In this document: positions 58,804 to 64,000 of the stretch, piece after piece
Layout: every line of letters begins with the position of its first letter
How positions within the stretch are numbered: the first letter of the stretch is position 1
The notes under the pieces: generated by a model
Database searches by the model: none
What the model was told of the DNA's origin: nothing
Seen by the model: the letters and a program-made list of their open reading frames with translations, nothing else
Assembly: GCF_012641465.1 (NCBI RefSeq)
Contig: NZ_JABAIK010000002.1
Location: 310,001-374,000, forward strand
Source of the DNA: Vibrio agarilyticus
GTDB lineage: Bacteria; Pseudomonadota; Gammaproteobacteria; Enterobacterales; Vibrionaceae
Direction: 5' to 3'
DNA: 64,000 nt
Made by a program: the position numbers and the translations under genes

Positions 58804-60114
58804 TTACTGACCGTTGTTGCGTGGTGCTTTCGGTTTGGCGCGAGATTTACGATGATGCGGGTTACGCGTCCGTCGTGACGCCGCATTGTTTTTATCTGCG
58901 TGATCACCTTGCGCTGACGAGGCAGGATTGCCGTCGCGTTTGGCTTTAGGCACATAATTGAGAATGGAGATTGGAATGGGCTTTTTCGGCTCAAAGCCTT
59001 CAATATCACGTCGCTCAATCAGGTGACCCAAACGGCTTTCAATCATGCATAAGTTTTTGAAATTGTCTTTGGATAAAAACGACACGGCCTCACCTTGCGC
59101 GTCGGCGCGGCCTGTACGGCCAATGCGATGGACATATTCATCCGCAGGATAAGGCAAATCGTAATTCACAACACGTGGCAGTTCATGAATATCAATGCCT
59201 CGCGCGCCAACGCCAGTTGCAACCAAAAAGTCAACACGACCGGCTTTGAAATCCGCTAAAACTTGTTCACGCACCGCTTGGCTACGACCACTGTGAAAGG
59301 CTTCGGCACGAATACCGCGTTTTTCAAGCTGAGCAACCAACTTAGCCGCGCCATGTTTTGTTTCAATGAAAATCAGCGTTTGCTTCCAGCCTTCGGTTTG
59401 AATCAAATGGCTGAGCAATGATGATTTCATATCTTTGTCGACAGGGATAAGCCATTGATGAATATTGGCTTTTGAGGCCTCTTTTGCTGCAATCGTGATT
59501 TCTTCAGGATCATGAATGGCCGATTTCGCCAAATCTCGTACTCGTGGTGAAAGTGTCGCCGAAAAGAGTAGATGCTGAATATTTTCCGGCAGTTTAGCCA
59601 AAATTTGGTTAATGGTTTCAATAAAACCTAAGTCAAGCATGCGGTCGGCTTCATCGAGCACCAACATGCTGACTTCATCAAAATGAAGTGCGCGCTGGGC
59701 GTATAAATCCAGTAGGCGGCCCGGCGTGGCAACAACAATGTCAACGCCTTCGATCAATTGCTGTTTTTGCGCCTTATCATCAACGCCGCCAAACATTGCC
59801 ATTGAGCGCAGATGAGTGTGGGCGCCGTATTCACCAATCATTTGGTGTACTTGCAAAGCTAACTCTCGTGTTGGCACCAAAATCAGTCCACGCATGCGCT
59901 TTTTACGCACGGTTTCACCTTGTGCTAACCGCTCAAGCATCGGAAGAACGAAGCTGGCAGTTTTGCCTGTCCCTGTTTGCGCCGCAGCAAGCAAATCGCG
60001 GCCTTGTAAAATCACCGGAATGGCTTGGCGTTGAATGTTGGTCGGCGCTGAATAACCACGCGCGTTTAGCGCTTGCAAAAGGGCGTCGTTGAGGCCAAGG
60101 GTGGCAAATGACAT
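58804..60114 (-). CDS. rhlE: DEAD-box RNA helicase, RhlE-like
   Basis: 436 residues from the ATG at 60114. Motifs in order: Q motif with IQRQAIP, I AQTGTGKT, Ia PTRELA, II DEAD, III SAT, IV-VI including HRIGRTGRA. The basic C-terminal tail (about 385-436; KRDGN, RRTRNPHHRKSRAKPK) is typical of RNA-contact extensions. It unwinds short RNA duplexes in ribosome assembly or RNA decay. A TTG at 60135 is a less likely start. Confidence 0.93.
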   Translation of the reverse strand: MSFATLGLNDALLQALNARGYSAPTNIQRQAIPVILQGRDLLAAAQTGTGKTASFVLPMLERLAQGETVRKKRMRGLILVPTRELALQVHQMIGEYGAHTHLRSMAMFGGVDDKAQKQQLIEGVDIVVATPGRLLDLYAQRALHFDEVSMLVLDEADRMLDLGFIETINQILAKLPENIQHLLFSATLSPRVRDLAKSAIHDPEEITIAAKEASKANIHQWLIPVDKDMKSSLLSHLIQTEGWKQTLIFIETKHGAAKLVAQLEKRGIRAEAFHSGRSQAVREQVLADFKAGRVDFLVATGVGARGIDIHELPRVVNYDLPYPADEYVHRIGRTGRADAQGEAVSFLSKDNFKNLCMIESRLGHLIERRDIEGFEPKKPIPISILNYVPKAKRDGNPASSAQGDHADKNNAASRRTRNPHHRKSRAKPKAPRNNGQ

Positions 60115-60243
60115 TGCAATTCTCGTCTTTTTCAAAGGAAACGTGCGATTCTAGCACTTTCTCACTCTTTTGCTAATTTGCCGATGTTACTGCCGTCATT
60201 ATGGGGTTAAACTCGCCACGTGTTTTATTGAACGAAGACTTTC

Positions 60244-60774
60244 ATGACAACGCCTCAGTCGAATGTAAACAATGCCTTAGAGACGATCCATTGTGATGTC
60301 ATTGATTCTGCCCAACTGCCGATGGCACTGCTATTGGAAGCGGATCCGAATGAACAGACGGTTTTGGCTTATCTCAAAGAGAGTGTCTGTTTTGCCGCTT
60401 GGGCTCAGCAGCAGATCGTCGCCGCCTGTGTTGTTACGTTGAATGGCACTGATCTCAAGCCAGTATCACAAAGCCACAAGGGGGTTGCGGAGATCCTCAA
60501 TGTTTCAGTGTGGCCGCAATGGCAGCAGCAAGGCATAGGCACAACACTACTGCGCTATGTACTTGATCAATTGCCGCATTACGGAGTGCAACGCGTCGAG
60601 CTTGGCACTGGAACGTTTGGTCATCAGTTGACCTATTATCAGCGATTGGGTTTTCGCGTGGATGCGATTTGGAAAGATCATTTTACCCGCCATTATCCCG
60701 AGCCAATTTTGGAAAACGGCATTCAGCATCACGATATGTTGAGGCTGAGTATGGTTTTAAACACAGCTTGTTAA
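60244..60774 (+). CDS. GNAT-family N-acetyltransferase
   Basis: 176 residues. The acetyl-CoA loop is in VWPQWQQQGIGTTLLRYVL at about 91-109, followed by the ELGTGTFGHQLTYYQRLGF strand-helix. The substrate is unknown. The next gene begins 14 bp after its stop. Confidence 0.88.
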   Translation: MTTPQSNVNNALETIHCDVIDSAQLPMALLLEADPNEQTVLAYLKESVCFAAWAQQQIVAACVVTLNGTDLKPVSQSHKGVAEILNVSVWPQWQQQGIGTTLLRYVLDQLPHYGVQRVELGTGTFGHQLTYYQRLGFRVDAIWKDHFTRHYPEPILENGIQHHDMLRLSMVLNTAC

Positions 60775-60788
60775 AAGGCACTTTCTTT

Positions 60789-61493
60789 ATGTCATTGATG
60801 TATACCGAGCATGCGCGCCAATATGGCGAAGTGGTAAAAAATAATATTTATAATGCGCTTCTTGAGCGTCCTTCGACACAAGCTCTATTGGGAGATGTTA
60901 AGGGAAAACGCGTTCTTGATTTGGGCTGCGGCTCTGGGGTTTATGCCCAGTGGCTGCTTGAGCGAGGCGCGGCCTCGGTGACCTGCTTGGATGCCTCGCA
61001 CGAGATGATCGCCCTAGTAAAAGAATCATTGGATGCGCAAGTGACTGCCTATGTGCAGGATTTAAGTGTTGGTTTTCCTTGTGAAGCCGATGACAGCATT
61101 GATGTGATGATCTGCCCCTTAGTGCTTCACTATGTGGAGGATTTGACGCCGTTTTTTGCCGATGTGCAGCGGGTGCTTAAACCAGGCGGTTATTTGGTTT
61201 TTTCCACCCATCATCCTTTTGCTGATTTTGAGTGCTCGACGAGCGGTAATTATTTTGCTCGTGAGTGCGTTGAAGAGCAGTGGAATACCATCGGCACTCC
61301 GGTGACGGTGCGATTTTTTCGGCGTTCACTGACTGAGCTGATGAGCGCTGCAACCTCGCAAGGATTAGTGATCTCAGGAATGAACGAAGGGGTGATCGAC
61401 CCACAGGCACAAACGCTGGATGCGCAGGTGTATGCACGCCTTAGCCACAATCCTAATTTTTTGTTTGTGCGTTGTGAAAAACCGCGTTGCTAA
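60789..61493 (+). CDS. SAM-dependent class I methyltransferase
   Basis: 234 residues from the ATG at 60789. SAM-binding motif I is VLDLGCGSGVYAQWL, motif II region SVTCLDAS, and post-II region DVMICPLVLHYVEDL. A small-molecule or general methyltransferase; substrate unknown. A longer frame from 60669 runs inside the acetyltransferase gene and is not used. Confidence 0.9.
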   Translation: MSLMYTEHARQYGEVVKNNIYNALLERPSTQALLGDVKGKRVLDLGCGSGVYAQWLLERGAASVTCLDASHEMIALVKESLDAQVTAYVQDLSVGFPCEADDSIDVMICPLVLHYVEDLTPFFADVQRVLKPGGYLVFSTHHPFADFECSTSGNYFARECVEEQWNTIGTPVTVRFFRRSLTELMSAATSQGLVISGMNEGVIDPQAQTLDAQVYARLSHNPNFLFVRCEKPRC

Positions 61494-61607
61494 CCAAGCA
61501 GAAAAACGGTTGCGATCACAAATCATCAATCTTTATTTTTCGCCTATAACGCCGCTTGTCAGATTGGATTATATTTTCGCAAGATCAGTATGTCGCGGAG
61601 ATAACAA

Positions 61608-62549
61608 ATGAAAAGAATCGCTGTGTTAGGCGAAGGTTTGGTGGAAGTGCAAGGCGCGGCACATGGCCTGAAAATAGGTTATGGTGGCGATGCGATCAAC
61701 ACGGCGATCGCTTTGGCACATTTGGGCCAAATGCCGAATTTCTCTTCGATGGAAATCAGCTTTTTTAGTGCGTTTGGCACAGAAGAAAAAAGCAGTCACA
61801 TAGTGGAACAGTGCGCTCTACAAGGCGTTGATATGAGCCACACGCTGCGTATTGAGGATAAACACGCAGGGCTTTATCTCATTGAATCTGATGCCAATGG
61901 CGCGCGTTATTGCAGCTATTGGCGTGACAATTCCGCCGCGCGTTTTTGGTTTGATCATCTCGAAGATGAGCAGATTTTTGACATTTTAAAAGATTATTCG
62001 CTTGTTTATCTTACGGGCGTGACTTTGGGGATCCAAACCAGTGATAACCTTGATAGGCTGCTGGCACTGATTGCGCAATTGCGCCGCGCGGGTTGCACTA
62101 TCTGTTTTGCATCTCACTACCATGATGATTTATGGCCGTGCACCAGCAGCGCGCAAAAGGCGTACCAGCGAATGCTCGCACTGACCGACATCGCTTTGAT
62201 GACGTTTGAAGATAATGCACGCCTGTTTGGTGACCCATCGTCGCAAGCAGTAATGACACGTGTTTTGAATCAGGGCGTCACGGAAGTCGCGCTGATGGAT
62301 GGCGCTCAAAGTTGGGCGTGTCTGGCAGGGCAGAGTGATACTTCTCCGGCGTCGAGTGAGACACTTGGCATCGATGAACATGGTAATGAGCTTGGTATGG
62401 CAGAGGCCTTTAATGCTGCTTACCTTGCGGCGAGGTTAAACGGTCAATCGCTTGAACAAGCATTAAGGTTCGGACAAGCATCGGCAGATAACGTACGCAG
62501 TTCATCAAATCTCGTCGCTGATGCGCCGCAAACGGTTGTGGTGGCATAA
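61608..62549 (+). CDS. PfkB-family carbohydrate kinase, KdgK-like, altered active site
   Basis: 313 residues. The N-terminal substrate block GYGGDAINTAIALAHLG and middle regions resemble 2-keto-3-deoxygluconate kinases. The C-terminal signature that normally reads D-T-x-GAGD-x-F reads here NELGMAEAFNAAYL: the catalytic Asp is Glu and the anion-hole Gly-Ala-Gly is changed. Activity may be altered or lost. Start ATG at 61608 follows GGAGATAAC. No pectin or uronate genes are adjacent. Confidence 0.85.
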   Translation: MKRIAVLGEGLVEVQGAAHGLKIGYGGDAINTAIALAHLGQMPNFSSMEISFFSAFGTEEKSSHIVEQCALQGVDMSHTLRIEDKHAGLYLIESDANGARYCSYWRDNSAARFWFDHLEDEQIFDILKDYSLVYLTGVTLGIQTSDNLDRLLALIAQLRRAGCTICFASHYHDDLWPCTSSAQKAYQRMLALTDIALMTFEDNARLFGDPSSQAVMTRVLNQGVTEVALMDGAQSWACLAGQSDTSPASSETLGIDEHGNELGMAEAFNAAYLAARLNGQSLEQALRFGQASADNVRSSSNLVADAPQTVVVA

Positions 62550-62667
62550 CGTTTGAGACTTGCTCCACTTAGTGTTGCGGTGCTTATCGTAACAAAATAA
62601 GGAAAGCCCCATCACATGCGAAGTTATCGGAACAACCGTGTATAGGAAGTCATTCAAGTGATTGCAA

Positions 62668-62690
62668 TCTGTGACGTGTATCGCAATTAT
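62668..62690. promoter_or_regulatory. possible CRP site
   Basis: TGTGACGTGTATCGCAATT resembles the CRP half-site pair TGTGA-N6-TCACA, with mismatches in the right half. Its target is unclear, because a terminator follows. Confidence 0.3.
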
Positions 62691-62724
62691 TGGCCTAAAT
62701 AAATTTAACATCTTTGTAAAACAT

Positions 62725-62751
62725 AAAAAGCCTCGATTACGAGGCTTTTTT
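62725..62751. terminator. bidirectional intrinsic terminator
   Basis: AAAAAGCCTCG, ATTA, CGAGGCTTTTT: 11-bp perfect arms with a T run. Beyond it, 62752-63011 is the AT-rich leader of the last gene. Confidence 0.92.
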
Positions 62752-63011
62752 ATTGCCTCTAATTCCTTATCTCAATCCACACGCACACTCGCTTAAATTT
62801 TGATAAAAATAAGAAATCGATTACATAATGGGTTCTAGTACGTTATCTTGGTTAATCCTTTGTTAATTGAGGTTTGTTTCTAATTATGAGGTCAAAAATG
62901 GCCATTGATATGCTCGTACGTATTATTATAATGCGTCCTCGTACTTAAATGAGTTACACAAAGAAGCGCGCTTTCACTGAGCGCATAGATCTCAATCTAA
63001 AGGTTATAGAA

Positions 63012-64000
63012 ATGAAGAAGACTATCTTAGCAATGGCTGTAGTAGCAGCTACTTCTTTTGGTGCTAATGCGGCAGACGTGGTTCAACCAATCTGTAATGA
63101 AATTAAAGCAGGTGAAACGGTTTGCACTATCAACGGTGATTTGGAAAATGGCGGTAAGCTGGTTCTTGGTAAGTATTCTGACTTTGAACATGGCGAAGGT
63201 GCTCAGGGTGGTTTAATCACTGATGAAAATGGTCAATCCCTAGCTAAAGGCTCATATACGTTCAATCGCAATGGTGAAACAAAGACAATCAATTTCGTTC
63301 TTGGAAGCGACGAAACGGGCGAAAATAAAGGCGCAGTGATTACACTTGACAGTGGAAAGCAGATTGTTATTGGCAATACTGGCGAGTTCCAACGCGATCG
63401 CATCATTGAGCGTTTCATCGAGCGCGTCGAAAATGACGAATCATTTATTCGCGACTACATCGAAGAAAACAATGGCGATGTCGGTATCCCACCAATTAAT
63501 GACGGTGATTTGCCACCTGTTGAAGATATTATCATCGAACCTATCGACCCTGGCTTCGGCATCGACCCAATCGTATCTAAACCAAACAGCGGCTCAGATA
63601 TTGTTGCTCGATTCAATACGCAGCTAGAAGGCACTGACATTTCGATGGTGCTGGCGGAAGATGGCTCACTTACCCTTATCAATGGCGATAACAAAGTGCT
63701 ACTTCGCGATGCTGACGGCAATATCAATGAAATTGCATTAGGTAAAGCGAAGAAAGAACTTGCTGCGGTATCTGCTGAACGTGCAAGTAAACGTCAAACA
63801 CAGCGCCAAGAAATGCGCCCAACCAATCCGATATCTCGTGATGATGTTGCCGAGCGAATGGAAGATCGCCACGATACTCGTGAACTACGTCGTGACCTGT
63901 CCGGCTTGAATGAAAACGAAATCGCCATTGTTAAACATGCAATGGATCAAAACGGTTACAAAACGGTTCGTGATAACTATGAAGCGATTGCGGAATATGC
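63012..64000 (+). CDS. secreted protein, N-terminal part, cut by window end
   Basis: ATG at 63012 with AAAGGTTATAGAA upstream; the frame stays open for 329 codons to the window edge. Signal peptide MKKTILAMAVVAATSFGANA with cleavage before ADVV. The mature part has a Cys pair (PICNE and TVCTI), Gly/Asn/Asp-rich beta-type segments, a Pro/Ile/Asp linker at about 157-185, and a charged Arg/Glu-rich helical stretch from about 245. It could be an adhesin or surface-exposed protein with a missing C-terminal anchor. Family not recognised. Confidence 0.75.
   Translation, partial: MKKTILAMAVVAATSFGANAADVVQPICNEIKAGETVCTINGDLENGGKLVLGKYSDFEHGEGAQGGLITDENGQSLAKGSYTFNRNGETKTINFVLGSDETGENKGAVITLDSGKQIVIGNTGEFQRDRIIERFIERVENDESFIRDYIEENNGDVGIPPINDGDLPPVEDIIIEPIDPGFGIDPIVSKPNSGSDIVARFNTQLEGTDISMVLAEDGSLTLINGDNKVLLRDADGNINEIALGKAKKELAAVSAERASKRQTQRQEMRPTNPISRDDVAERMEDRHDTRELRRDLSGLNENEIAIVKHAMDQNGYKTVRDNYEAIAEY

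Overview
This window is from the second chromosome of a Vibrio or close Vibrionaceae relative, beginning beside the chromosome 2 replication origin. The evidence is a ParA2/ParB2 pair of the Vibrio chromosome 2 type, four ATGATCA-type 12-mers that look like RctB iterons at 195-340, and four 15-bp parS2 centromere palindromes (575, 5251, 5345, 22342). ERIC-type intergenic repeats recur throughout, including a tandem pair. I do not assign a species.

Layout. 1-5400: origin flank, parA2-parB2, tmcA and a parS2 inverted pair. 5700-17816: one densely overlapping F7-type chemosensory operon (STAS, CheY, CheA, two CheW, an Aer2-like soluble receptor with three heme-type PAS domains, CheR, CheD, CheB, a membrane MCP-like protein), then a DUF342/FapA protein. 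18277-24000: pdxH, an AraC-type regulator, putP, and small genes (zinc-ribbon-like, VOC, His-rich). 24116-28523: katG, an ACR3 arsenite pump and ArsR, the last two sharing a near-identical operator. 28685-34669: rsgA, a three-gene cytochrome operon (secreted protein, NapC-like tetraheme protein, cytochrome c fused to two DUF1566 domains) with a divergent LysR gene, then pldA.

34979-42228 is an accessory block of mostly unrecognised genes: an N-acetylmuramidase, a double lamin-tail-domain protein, a four-helix membrane protein, a small lipoprotein, small helical proteins, a receiver-like protein and two more unknowns. It is the best candidate here for an undescribed system. 42516-50012 holds transport and metabolism: an ArsP_2-type metal exporter with a Fur-like inverted repeat, a PurR-box-controlled xanthine permease and guanine deaminase, a Gfo/Idh oxidoreductase, a sugar O-acetyltransferase, and an NRAMP-like transporter behind a structured leader ending in a terminator. 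50009-54068: a BtsSR-like two-component system beside a CstA/BtsT pyruvate-type transporter whose upstream region has three direct repeats exactly 20 bp apart.

55915-58568 is a cluster of integron cassettes without an integrase: three AT-rich genes (membrane protein, PLD-family nuclease, two-helix membrane protein), each followed by an attC-like site. The window ends with an RhlE-like helicase, a GNAT acetyltransferase, a methyltransferase, a PfkB-type kinase with an altered catalytic motif, and the start of a secreted protein cut by the window edge.

All calls rest on reading the sequence and on remembered family features; no database search was run.
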